Source: Platerodrilus igneus (lineage: Eukaryota > Arthropoda > Insecta > Coleoptera > Lycidae). From it: a stretch of 64,000 nt of DNA. The notes under the pieces were generated by a model. That model saw only the letters and a list, made by a program, of their open reading frames with translations, was not told the DNA's origin and searched no databases. Position numbers and translations under genes: made by a program. The DNA lies in assembly GCA_036346225.1 (NCBI GenBank), contig JARFIW010000494.1, positions 1,426,001 to 1,490,000 on the forward strand. Reading direction: 5' to 3'. How positions within the stretch are numbered: the first letter of the stretch is position 1; the number at the start of each line of letters is the position of its first letter. Below are positions 1-13,900 of this stretch, piece by piece.

Positions 1-1444
1 TATAATTTTCTGGGGGAGCGCTGCCTAAATACTTACATCCTCCATATTTAAAATTAAAAAAAAGTTGGTATATTATATGTGTTGTAGATAAGGATGCACA
101 TTGTAAACCTTTATTTACGAAACGATATTCTTACCTTCTCTGGTATGTTTATACATGAGACACTCATTTTATTCTACAAAAATAGGGGTAACTTTTGACC
201 ACGAATACTTTTCACCGTTAAAATGCAAGACACCAACGATTTCTATAAACAATTACCATACTTCAATAGTGTTCAAGAATATTTTACTTGTTTACCTTCC
301 ACACTATTTAACAAGCTTAATAATAGAACGAAAGCATTATTTATACTAAAAAAAATTAAATCTACCTTGCACGTGCTCCTTACCAAAAGAACTTACTAGA
401 ATGTACAGTAATTTTTAGATGACGACTACCAACTGCTGATACGTATTGGCGAAAATATTTAGTGCTTATTGTAATTAGGGCAATGATAAGGCGTATTTTT
501 TGTTTTATGTACTACAATTATAAATATTACTACCATGTAACCAACTACATGGGTTTAAATAAAAATCAATCTATATATCTATATATCTATATATGGTAAG
601 GCATTTTATTTCTAATGTAGCAAGTCTGAGTATAAAATAATAGTTCTAAAGATATGAGGTAAATACTGGAATGCTATTTTCTATTGCTTTATTTTATCTA
701 ATGTAAATAATACATAACAGATAAAACCAGACATGTTATCAGTTTGAAAAGTTATTTACTAAAGGTTTATCTTAACAGTTTTTTGTTAAATCTACACATA
801 AATATTCACTTGTTCTGTTAATTTGTAAAATTTTGCATAATTTGTTCATTTTTCATTGACAATTCATAAAATTATGAGCACCTAAATAGGCAATTTGCTA
901 AAAAACTGTTTATTAAAATTTATTTAAATGACTAATTTTACAGAGCATTTTATTTTCTTAACACAATGTTAATCAATAATATATTTAATGACATTATGTT
1001 AGTCTTAGAATGTATTCAAAATTCAATTGGCTGAGCCATGTGTTTAAAACACTGTCCGTTTCATTGCACATTCATTTATATTTATTTTTTGTTGTTTATT
1101 GTATAAATAAACAAATTCTTTGAAATTTTCATGCATCACTTGAGACCTGCCGTATCTTATCAACAGTTTATCTCTGACAGATATTTACTTTATGATATTT
1201 TTTTTTGGTAACAGTTATGACTTTTCCCATTTGTGAGACATGTAGCACGTAAGCGATAAGGATTTGCAACATTCTTCTGTGGTGATATATGATGCTAGCT
1301 TTTTATATGGAGGTCTGGAACATTATAAATGTACATTTGGTAATATTGGCTCATTGGGTGTGAATTTTGTCTTTAAATCAAATCGTTCCTACAAATTTAA
1401 TTTTTTTTTATAATTTTATTTACCGAAAACTAATTTACACAAAA
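1..1444. other. 5' flank of NDOR1, no gene seen
   Basis: AT-rich sequence upstream of the first NDOR1 start codon. It should hold the promoter and 5' UTR, but I cannot point to a transcription start. A short CTATATAT-type microsatellite lies at about 571-595. The small open frames here have no recognisable motif. Confidence 0.5.
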
Positions 1445-1974
1445 ATGGTATTTCAAAATCAGTCTTTAACTATTTTATATGGTTCTAAAACAGAAAATGC
1501 TCAGAATGTAGCTGAAAGAATTTGGCATGACTCTAAACGATTTCATTTTGCTGCTTCTGTTCATTCTATGGATGAATATAACATTTTGGAACTTGTATCA
1601 GAGACATGTGTGATATTTGTTTGTTCTACAACGGGACAGGGTGAAGAACCAGACAATATGAAACGCTTTTGGCGCTTTTTATTGCGGAAGAATTTACCTA
1701 GTAATTCATTATCGAATCTTAAGTATGCCGTACTTGGCTTGGGCGATTCTAGTTATGCAAAATTTAACTTTGCTGCTAAACGTTTAAACAAGCGCTTGGC
1801 ACACTTGGGCGGACAACTATTAATTCCACTTGGTCTTGGAGATGATCAACATGATCTTGGATATGATGCTGTAGTGGATCCTTGGATTGATTTATTGTGG
1901 CAAAAACTGAGTATTATGTACCCATTACCTGTGGGAATTAAACCCCTAGATAAAAATCTGAAATTTGAACCGAG
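1445..1974 (+). CDS. NDOR1: NDOR1 exon 1: flavodoxin (FMN) domain
   Basis: Residues 1-176 plus two bases of the next codon. The ATG at 1445 is chosen because homology starts there (LTILYGSKTENAQ, the FMN phosphate-binding loop); the 26 codons before it open with TTG and look like 5' UTR. Other flavodoxin signatures are CSTTGQGEEPDNM, the highly diagnostic YAVLGLGDSSYAKFNF, and LGDDQHDLGYDAVVDPW. The exon ends at CCG AG before the donor GTTAGT at 1975 (phase 2). Confidence 0.95.
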
Positions 1975-4900
1975 GTTAGTATAAATAATAAGTAATTTTT
2001 TTGAAAGGCTTTTTTTGATATTTTAAGGAGTGCTTGTATATTTCATAAATAAGTGCAAAATACTGTCACTTAACAACAATGTACAATTTAAATCACAGCT
2101 ATGCATTTCAGCAAAGCTATTTCCTAGGTTTGCACTTCCTGTGGAATTTTATTACGCCACTCCTCGTCTTTAACTGAATTGTGCAACATTTTTTCTAATG
2201 AATTGTATTTTGGTCACAACTGACTTATCTATTTTAAAAAGTTCAGTTAAGTCATCAAAAAAACAGATGTTACTCGCCTTTGATCGAGTTTTGAAATAGC
2301 CATATGCAATATTGTATTAAAAAAGTTAATTTACTTACATATTGAAATATTCTTTTCTTACAAGTTTTAATTGTATTTAAAGTTGGAAGTACAGGGTTAC
2401 AATCAACTTCATTAACTACAGTTTTTGCTTAATTTGAAATACTGTGAAATTTGACTTCTGATTTATATTTTGTTAAATGTGCTTGGGTTTCGTATAACAT
2501 TAATTTGGTTTTTGAGAAATCTGATTCTTAATGTTGTATAATTTGAATAACTATACTCATTGCTAAGCGTGGTACAATGCCGAGGCTTCTTAAGGTGGTT
2601 TTAAATAGCTCTCTATTGATATGTCAGGCTCTAAAAAATAAAAAGAAGCTAGAATCGATTAAGGTCAACGTAAGTTCTGATCAAACTCCTATGCAGAGTA
2701 GCTTAATGGCAACATTACGCAAACAGTTAGAAGAACAGAAACAAATGGTGAAGAACATCTCACCATTAAATATTTGAAAGGTATACCCACTATTTGCTCT
2801 ATGAATAATCCAAAAAACCAAAATCGCATTACTCACAGTTAAATATCTATTACCAAAATGCAGATGGTATTAAGACAAAACTTAAAGACTTTATTCAATC
2901 GGTACTGTGTAGCAACTATGATATAATAATAATAATAGAAAGTTGGTTGGATAAATCTTGGTATAAGAACGAGGTAACTGTGCTCAATTATAATGTTTTT
3001 CGTCTGGATTGCAATATATTAACGAGCAATAAAGTACGTGGTGGTGGTGTTTTAGTAAATTGTATCATTTCTGTTTCTGTAATAACACATATACATACTA
3101 ATGTAGAATGTATTTTTCTTAAAATTACTGCAGGAGTTAAAAATTTTATTTTGGGAACTGTTTACATCCCCCTTGGTGCCCTAGAAAACATCTACTTTTC
3201 ACATACTGGTGCTGTCGAAGAAATACTTGATAAAAATCCTTATGCACAGTTAATTATATGTGAGGACTATAATGGTCGGGGAAAAAAAAAAATTTTGTGC
3301 TCTGCAACGAAAATGCCCCAGCGTCTGCAATGGCCGATAGTTTTGAGTTTCACAATTTAATACAATGTAATAAAGTACCAAATAGCAGAAATATATTTTA
3401 GACTTAATATATTCTAACGTGGAAGATGTTCATCTATCCTTAACTACAGATCCACTACTAGATAATAGTATTCATCACTGTGCTATCATACTTGCTGTTA
3501 ATGTAAAAAGAAATAACCCTCTCCAATTCAATGAACCACAATTTGACTTTAAAAAAGGAAATTGTTATAGTTTGAATAAATTTTTAGGAGCAATCAATTG
3601 AAACTCATATTTAATTTGTTGAAAATAGATACTGCAGTTATGATCTTTTATACATTCTTTATCAAGGTATGTTACTTTATATTCCACTAAAAACACCTAC
3701 ATCATTACGATATCCCCCATGGTTTAATAATTTACTGAAAAAACTAATTTGTAAAAAGAAAAATGCTCATTACAAATATAAGATTACGAAAGATCACAAT
3801 GATTATACATATTTTAGTACTCTACGCACAAGATGTAAGGAATTACATGCTAAGCTATATAGTAACTACTTACATAATTTGGAAATCCATTTGAAAACTA
3901 ATCCCCAGTATTTTCGGAAGTAAGTGAGTAAGAAAAACAATACGGAAATCATACCAACAATTATGTATCTAGATGATAAATCAAACAACAATGGCAATGC
4001 TATAGTTAACCTCTTTGCTGATCACTTTTCTAAAGTATATTGCACAGATTTTATTGTCCCACCTGAATTTTAATTTGAAAATAGCATTGATATTAGTAAT
4101 TATGTAGTAACACTCAGAGAAGTATTTGAGGTTATTTAATAGAGTAAAACCAGCTCTAGCAACTGGACCGTCAGTGTTCCTCCTTTCTTATTAAGACAAT
4201 GCATATTTGCATTAACAAACCACTTTATTTGCTGTTCAATGGATCATTATTTAATGGTGTTTTTCCTGGAGTTTGGAAACATACCTTTATTACTCTAATT
4301 TTTAAGTTTGGAAATAGAGAATTGAGTATGAACTATCAAGGGATTTGCATACATTCTGCAATTCCAAAACTTCTTGATTCATTAACTGCGCAATATATTT
4401 CAAGGAAGTGTAAATCTATTTTGATAAATGAACAACATGGCTTTACTAAAGGACACTCTACTAATAACTTAATACTATATAAAAATAATATTATAGAAAG
4501 CTTTGATAACAAGATTCAAGTAGACTTCATTTACACAGATTTTTCAAAAGTATTCGATAGAGCAAACCATAACATATTGATAGCTAAACTTATAACACTT
4601 GGGTTTTATGGTTGAATGTTATCTTGGATTGTTTTGTTTTTAAGTGGCCAAAACCAAATGGTAAAAATCAAGGATTTTATATCTTACGAAATTTCTGCAG
4701 CTTCAGGTATACCTCAAGGGTCACACTTACGACCCATATTATTCAAAATATACATAAATGATGTCAAAAGCTGTTCCCACTATGAAAAATCTTGTTATTT
4801 GTAGATGATCTAAAATTATACAAACCAATTTATACAATAAAAGAGCTGAAATACTCCAATTAGAACTGTGTAAATTTGTGCAATAGACCGAAATAATTCA

Positions 4901-7900
4901 CTTATATCTCGACATCAAAAAATGCTCTGTGGTAACTTTTGCCCATATTAATACACCGGTGTTGCTTAACTACCATATTAATAATATCACAGTAAATAGA
5001 ACATCTACTGTTTGGGACTTGGGTATATTATTTGATTTGCAGCTTACTTTTAATGAACATATTTATTGCATAAAAATAAAAGCATGAAAATGCTGGGATT
5101 TGTGTTGTGAAATAGTCGTGAGTTTTCATCATCTACAATAAAACAACTGTATTGTTCCCTAGTGTGCTCTATTATGGAATATGGTCGCCACAATATGATA
5201 CATATAATGAGTTATTGGAGAAGGTACAAAAAAAAATTTTTGTGTTATTTCGTTTATAAAGTGGACATAACTTTTACGTCAAATGCAGATAAATATAAAA
5301 GTATCTTGTTAAAACTAAACTTATAATTGTTTTCGAAGCGTGGAAAAAAAGCGGATAGATTGCTCCTTTACAAAATTCTTCAAGCACACATACACTGTTC
5401 CGAGTTATTAAGCAAAATAAATTTACATGTTTCCATTGAAAAAACCTGCAACATCCCTGTCTTTAGATGTCAGTTTCATGATACAAACTACAGTATGCTC
5501 TCCTACATCAGTCGCTCTGTATCTAAAGCTAATATGCTTTCATGAAGTTTAGATTTATTTGATAATAATTTGTGTAAAGTTAAGGCTGTGTTACTAAATA
5601 TCTAAATATATACATCTTTATTTACTTAAGTGCAAGTTATATACTTTATTGTAGGTTGTTAGGTTAGAAAATATTTTTGTTTTGTACATTTTGTATATTC
5701 GACAATGTAAAATGGAAAAAAATGTTCGAAATACTCAAAAAGATTGGAATGAATTTTAGGGATAGATGGATAGTACATAGTTTATACAAAGAGCAAACAG
5801 CAGTAATAGAATTAAAGCAGCAACGTAAAGAAGTAAATATTAGAAAAGAGGTGAGACAGGAATGTGCATTATCCCCATTAATTTTTAACTTGTACATAGA
5901 AGAGGCAATGAATACTGTTAAATGCAAGAAAGCATTTGGAATTACTATGCAGGGACAAAAGATTGATATGCTTAGATTTGCAGATGATATAGCGGTATTA
6001 GCACCTAGCAAGGAAGAGTTAGAAGCTGCTCTTAATGTAATGGAAACATTTCTAACAGAGAGATACGGTATGAAAATTAACAAAAATAAAACTAAAGTTC
6101 AAATATGCAAAGGAGGGGAAAATTAACCAAAAACAACAATACAAGTATGTAACGAGAACATACAAGAGGTTAAGGATTTCTGCTACCTAGGAAGCCAAAT
6201 AACGCAAGATGGGGAAAGCACAAAAGATATAAAATAAAGATTAGCACAAGGTCGTGCTACATTTAACAAGAAAAAACAACTACTGTGTTCAAAGCCAACA
6301 AACATAGAAACTAGGAAAAGATTGCTTAAAACATATGTGTGGAGCACAGCACTGTACGGCTGTGAAGCATGGACAGTAGGAGAAGCAGACAATAAAAAGC
6401 TAGAAGTCTGAAATGTGGTGCTACAGACGTATGATGATGATATCACGGACAGACAAAGTTAAGAACAACGAGATACTAAAAAGGGTAGGGGAATAAAGAA
6501 ATACGTGGAAAATAGTAAAAAATAGGAGAGATAGGATGATAGGTCACATACTGAGACATGAGGAAATAGTGCAGAATATATTAGAAGCAGAGATAGACCT
6601 AGGTTAGACTATTGCACACAGATAGTGAAAGATGTAGGATGTGGGAATTTCAGGGAAATGCGTAGGCTAGCTGAGAATAGAAAGCGATGGAGGTATGCAC
6701 CCAACCAGTCCCAATATGGAAAAACTAATGATGGAAAAAATAAATGTACTTAAACATGATGATTATTATAAACAACTACAGGTATTGGTCTTGCAATATT
6801 CTCAACTAATGTTAATTGTACGAAAGTATTTACTGGAAAACTATTAATTCGGCAAATATCTAAGTGTTGGGGGATCCTTGGCAGCCACGGGCTGCTTAAC
6901 CCCCTTCACATACCACTGAATCTTGGTGAAATAGGACATATAATTAGAAAACAATAGAAGGGGAACCGACCTGTATAAAGGCTGTTATTGGAATTTCAGG
7001 GAACTGTGTAGGCTAGCTCAGAACATAAATAAGTGGAGGTATGCATCCAACTAGTTTCAAGATGGAAAATCCAATGACGAAAAAATAAGTGCACTTAAAA
7101 TTGATGATTATTAAAAACAACTACAGGGGTGGGTTGTGAAATATTTTCAACTAATATTGATTGAAATAAAATTAAATGAAAACCCTTAACCACAAAAAAT
7201 ATTTAAATTACTAGATACGTATTTCGACCACTATGTGGTCATCATCAGTAGGAAATCTTGAATTTATATAATAATTAGCTGTTGTTCTGGAACACTTCAG
7301 AGGATATTCTCCTCATCACATAGGCTGAAGTGAACCTTCCCAACATACAATTTACTATATTGTTGCTTAAACACTATTGAGGATATTCTCCTCATCCGCA
7401 GGCTGGTGTTATTAACAACAAACAAGTGAATTGTTATCTGCCAAAAAACAACTGACATTTGCAAGGTTATAATCTTTGGACATCGTTGAGTAGGAACTCA
7501 GATCCAAATTTAGTTTTGAGCTGTAGTTGGAAAATGCCAATTAAACTGACAAATAATAAGGGTGGCACAAAGTTATGGTGCTGACATAAAGTTACCCCCG
7601 CTTACTGTACTATTAAAAATTTATACTGTACAAGTTGATGCATTTTATATACAGCTGAAGTATTCAATAGCAATCACTAATCTTGAACACATTCCTTCTG
7701 TAAACACACTTCTCAGCGTCTAATAAACAAGACTGCACAAATATCTCACTATGTGAGGAAAAACAGAAAATATTTGTTATATCCAAAATGTCCATAAATC
7801 TAATTAAAATATCGTTTGTGATTTTTCAGATAATTAAAAATTCCCAATTTCACTTAATCCTTTTAAAGGGCCGATAACTCCATAGTGGTACATTTTAGGG

Positions 7901-10900
7901 CATATATTTATAAGAAGGTCATTTGTTTGATTTATTTCCACAAAACATGTTCATGTTGTAGGAAACTGTACATAAGTTAACTTACAAAACTAGCCCAGAA
8001 ACTATTAAAGCATATCTTTATATAATATAAACAGTAGTAATAATTACAATTTTAATAACAAAATATCAACATTATATCCATAATAGATCAGTTTATTTTT
8101 GTAATTATCTAGATGAACCTAGTTTATATAGCTTTATCATCAATGTATTCTTGTATACAGTAATATGCCTTTTGAAGCAACAATGTTTTCACGGCCCTGT
8201 TAAATTTTAGAAGAAAATGATTTTCAAGTTTGTTGGGAAGGTGGTTCTACTATTTAACACCCATATATTGCAGGCTGCTTTCAAATTTTCTAATATTATG
8301 TTGTGGTACTATCAGCAATTGACCCGATTGCCTGGTTGCAAGCACTTTGGATACGTCAAATAATGAATGCTTAAATTTATACACTAAACACAGGTAGTCA
8401 ATGATATAGAGGCACATGGAAAGGATCAGAGCTGTAAGAACATAAATAACTTTTACATCTTTCTCATCTGAAAGACTTACTAAGTATACAGATTGCTGTT
8501 TTTTGTTCAAGGAAAATTCTGCGTGCATTGGATGATATACCCTAAAATATAATGCAATACCGCATTATGCTGTAGAAGTATACATGGTATATCATCAACA
8601 ATGTTGAATGTGACATTACTGTAAGAATTTTATTCAGTGCAAACTTGACTTGACGAGACGTTTATGAACTAGAGATATGTGGTTCTCCCAATCCAGCTAG
8701 CAATCTGTATTAGCTTCCAAGCATTTTATATTTGAACAAACTTTACGCCAATGTAATCCTTACAAATACAACCACTTTGTTAAATACTGTACAACTAGTT
8801 TTATTCATTCCGAATAGACCTACACCTTGAAGAAGTTCTAGATTACTAGAACGGGTGGAATGGCTTACGTGTTTCAGTGATCTAAAGGGCCAAATTACAG
8901 GTCCATCCAAAGTAGTAGAGAGTTTAATGAGGAGCCAGACTAAGACAGGTTTTCGAAAGAAGGCAGCAGCTTTTTCGGTACTTAGAGTGGCAGAGACCAT
9001 AGGGGTCGGTATGGCATTCTACCGGAAACCACCACATTACCTCCCAAGTACACAGCGTACTTCGTTTGTTATTAAAGATGATGGCATTCTCTGGGATAAA
9101 AAATTTCGGAGTTAGAATAGTCCCCCATTCGGACCTCCGGAAGGCGATTACTTCGGGGGACGTGATCAGAAAGTATAAAAAAAGAGTTGTGGACATACTG
9201 CGATGCGGAGTGTGGAATGTCAGAAGTATGAAGTAAGTAGGTAAGCTAGAGAACTTGAAAATTGAAATGGATAGGTTAGCATTAGACATAGTAGGGATCA
9301 GTTATGTTCGGTGGCCAGAGGCGGGGGATCTTTGGAGTGGAGACTTTGAAACGTATTTTTTTCTTCTCTCTAATTGTTGGCTCCGCTAGCCTCACGCATG
9401 GGCGCTAGTGAAACGTATTATTCAAAGGCCTACTAAAACACTACTTTATTAACACCATACTTCAAGTTAGGTGTCTGCAAAACGAAATCTTCCGACGTAA
9501 CTAGGGTCTATTCCTTGGGTAGAGCTATGAGCAATGGGGGGGTAAGTCGAAATCTGTAGGGGTCACACTCAAACTAAAACAAACAGGCGCCACCAAGTCC
9601 AGATTAATTTATATTAATGGCATAGCAAATTTCTAAGGGCGGACTTGGAGACCCAAAGAAAAAAGATCGCCTTCGCTGACATACAAACTTGTCTTAACAG
9701 AATAAGACACTGCCCTGTAAGAAAGAATATAGTTAGGTTACCTAAAAAATGGGAACACTATTTGCGTCCCTCAAGTATATCTAAAATGCATAGAGAATAT
9801 TTCTTACATAATGGAATCATAAAATTTAACTCTTTCTGTGTTTTGTCTATCAGGTCTGATCAAACCAGATCAGAATAAAAACTTTAAATGTAGATAATTA
9901 ATTTACTAGAAAGAATTTTCTTCGTTTCAGTAAATAAAATTTCATGATAATTAAATAAAATAAATATGTGATATTCTTGCAAAATTGTTGTAAGGTTTAA
10001 CAACTGATCCTTACTCAAATATATAACACTTCAGTGTAACTAACAATATTAAGTTTCTTTATAACCCAACCAGATCTGTGTAGGTCACTTACAAATGAAT
10101 ATATGAAATTTTCTCATTAATTTAACAAAATTAAAATTAGTTTGAAGTTAATAGAATCACCAAGATATTCTTTAATTTTATCAAAAGTGGCAGTACTGTA
10201 ATGTTAAACATCTGTTAGCCATTATGCAATTGTTGACGGCATTGTTCAAATAAACAGGTGACGTAATAGCAGCTGTTAATTTACGTTGCAGCCATATGTA
10301 GTCACATCTTTACAAAACTAAGTGAAATCAAATTTTGATACTGGGAAAACCAGCTTAATTACAGGTAAACTGAATAACAATTTTGTACATCTAACAAACA
10401 AAACGAAATAATGTACTTTCAGAAGGAAGTACTGAGGAAATTCTTAATTCTATTACGAACCCAAATACCGGCTGTCGTCCTTGGTTGCAATGGAAACAAC
10501 TTCGCAGAGCGGGGCCTGCTGTTAAATATGTTTGTTTTCCATGCTTTATTACAGATGCAAGAGCGAAGCGGATTTCTTACATTGGTTCACGGCGTTTTTA
10601 TTCACAGCGTACTCCTCCGTTGTCTAATTTTATTTCAAAGTGGTCGTGCGGTTTTCTAATTTATCGTTGCAATTTCTGACGTATTGTTGCTTTTCTAACG
10701 TATGGTTGCTTTTTCTAAGGTATGGTTGCTTTTCTAACGTATGGTTGCTAGCGCTAAATAAATTTTAAATTAGCTAATATGATAACGAATATGCAATATA
10801 TGGATTAAGTACTAACCGTTACTCAGGAAGTGCTTCACCAAATCAAAGCGACCCGGAGGTCACTCGTCATTCTCTTGAATGCATCTTCACGCTGCCTAAA

Positions 10901-13900
10901 CTATCGACGAGTGCGCTCGCCGCGCTCCTGCAAGGTGGGAGGATCATAAGTGTGGTTCTCGAACCTCTCACGCGCGCGCTAGTGGCTTGTGGATTTGCAC
11001 CGAACTCCGAAACAAATAGACTACTAATCCTAGATATAGCAATACTATAAAAATTTGATTGTTACTTGAATCTTTATATTAGTTAATAAAGGTATTTCAA
11101 TATTCATGGTACGTTTAATGAGTATGTTCCTTTACTGCTAAAATAAAATTGTTACACTACCCTTTCCTAAAAGAAAAAATTTTTTTAAGAAAACTCTAAA
11201 TATAACAAATACAAAAAAATTTTTATAACAATACTAGCCTTTCCTACCTTCCTAACTAACTATGCAATTTTATAAATTTATTCAAATGGGGGACAAATAT
11301 TTACAAATGAGTGTGTTGGTAACTACGCTACCTGACGTCCATCGGGAGACAAAATCGGGAGTCACAATCGGTAATAATCAAAATTGGGAGGGGTCAAATT
11401 AGAAAGTCAAACACTCCACGGGACAAAAAATTCAAATTTACAATATTTCCTGACTTGAGATTCTTACTTCTAACAAGGCTAATATTTCTTACCTATAACC
11501 AAACACTTACAACTTATTTCTAATTTCAAAAAAAACTTCACTTCCAGGAGCTCATTTAGCTCTATCTACAAAAAAAAGGAATGCTTCCTCATCAAGACAG
11601 CATAACTATTCAAAACATCATCACTACGGTGATAATCAAAAGTAAGACCCTACTAATAGGTCTATATTTAAACACCATCATCACAAAGTGATAATCAAAA
11701 CAAAGGTGACCTAATCAAAAGGTTACTCATCAAATGCAAATACAAAATATCATCGCTTCATCGTAAAGAGATGATCAAAACAAAGGTAACCCAGCCATAA
11801 GGTTACTTACAAAATTCAAATTCAAAAATATTATCATCACAAAGTGATAATCAAAACAAAGGTAACCTAACCAAAAGGTTACTCACAAATCTCAAATACA
11901 AAATATCATCACTTCATCGCAAAGGGATGATCAAAACAAAGGTAACCTAACCAAAAGGTTACTTACAAATCTCAAATACAAAATATCATCACTTCATCGC
12001 AAAGGGATGATCAAAACAAAGGTAACCTAACCATAAGGTTACTTACAAATCTCAAATACAAAACATTATCACTTTATCGCAAAGAGATAATCAAAACTAA
12101 GGTAACCTAACCAAAAGGTTACTTACAAATCTCAAATACAAAATATCATCACTTCATCGCAAAGGGATGATCAAAACAAAGGTAACCTAACCATAAGGTT
12201 ACTCAACAAATTTAAATACAAAACATTATCACTTTATCGCAAAGAGATAATCAAAACTAAGGTAGCCTAACCATGAGGTTACTTATCAAATGCAAGTACA
12301 AAACTGGGCCAGTCAGGGCTGTACTATCCTACACCCTACTGAATATCCTATCACTAATTTCTAACAAACAACTGATCTCATTAGTGATGGACCAAACGGT
12401 GATACTCACCAAGCCAACTTTGACCTTATCAAACCAAAGAATTTCGAACGGTCAAAAGGAACAAGGGAAAGAATAATCTAATATTCTCTCTACCTGGATA
12501 TGTAGAAATCAGGACCAATAATCAAATAGCCCATCTACTTCTACATAGTAAAGATATCTGTCAAAGACATCCTCCAAACACATCTCTGAGCAACGCGCGA
12601 GCAAAATGTTCAGCGTGCACACTAAGGCACACCTCAAACCTACAAAACTTACAAAATCTCAAACCACTTACTTCACTTCTCAAACAAAATACTCAATATT
12701 AGTGGACCGATACTAAATCAGAACAAAACAAAACAAAACGAACCACTACGTCATTACTTAATATCAACAAGATGATCGGATCTGAATTAATCGTCAGGAT
12801 CATCATTTTCATTTGGATATGATGCATCAACTGGTTTCAAGTCCTTTACGTGCCATTTCCCTGCTTTTGTCCCATCTTCGTTCTCTAACTCATATACTAA
12901 ATTGGAATGTTTTTTCCGAACTTTACTCATAACGAACTTAGGGGCTAACTTAGCGGAAAATTTATCACTAGCACTCGAGAGGACCTTATTAGCTCTCCAA
13001 ACACTTTCTCCGACTCGGAATGAAATGTCTCTTCTCCTAAGATTGTAGCGTTTACTTGAACGTTGGTAAGCTACATGCAAATTTTCACGGACATTTCCAA
13101 AAATATCAAACAAAGGTTGACGATCCAAAACATAAGAAGGTCTACTACTGGAGACAACATCAACATCTTCACTTCTCAAACAAATGTGCTGTGGCACTTC
13201 GCAAAGGTTGCAAAATCGAATACTTCGAGAACCAGTCACAAACAACCAAAAGCCATTTACCTGCTTATGAGTCATCAATAAAAAAAACTAATCATGACAA
13301 TAGCTAACAAAAAAAATCAGTGTTCAGGTACACTCTCATCCTACTACCAATTGAACTGTCGAAACAACTACAATGCTTCACAACGCCTAAATATGCTAGA
13401 GTGACAAACCCTCTACGAGTCTCACCTAGACTAACAATACCAAAAGTTTACATCAAATCAAAAAAAAGATGCAAAAAAAAAAATTCTAGAGCGCCTAACT
13501 CACCTCGAGTCTCGTCTAGACTTACGCAATGCCGAGCGACCAACTCTTCCTGAGTCTCGTCTGGACTGACATACTGCTGAGCGACCAACCACGACGACAA
13601 GTTCCGCCTAGACAAAATTGCGTTGCAATGCTGATCTAAACAAAATCTGCTAACAAAATCAAAAACGTGCTTATGCACAAAGAGCAATTCTCAAACGACA
13701 CAACGACAGCTCACTCCAATGTACCTTCAAAATAGAATCTCTAGCCTTATCATCAAATTTCGACAAAGATGTTCTTTATTGACTCAAACAAATCAAACAA
13801 CAGGCTTATCAGCTTCTTTAGCTGACAGTCTTCCTAAAATTTTCCTCAAAACTGGTTTCTCACTCTCTACTCGTTCTTCTTTAAGCAGACAAACAATTCG

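Noticed and set aside
1367..1444. N-terminal extension of NDOR1 by 26 codons
   Set aside because: It opens with TTG, is hydrophobic and unlike the family, and the conserved protein begins at the ATG at 1445.
5664..6083. Minus-strand frame of 139 codons
   Set aside because: It is the antisense shadow of the RTE reverse transcriptase on the + strand; similar shadows occur at 17559-17804 and 17889-18146.
11705..12340. CRISPR array
   Set aside because: The repeats are contiguous 80-bp units without unique spacers, in an insect-like LTR retrotransposon.
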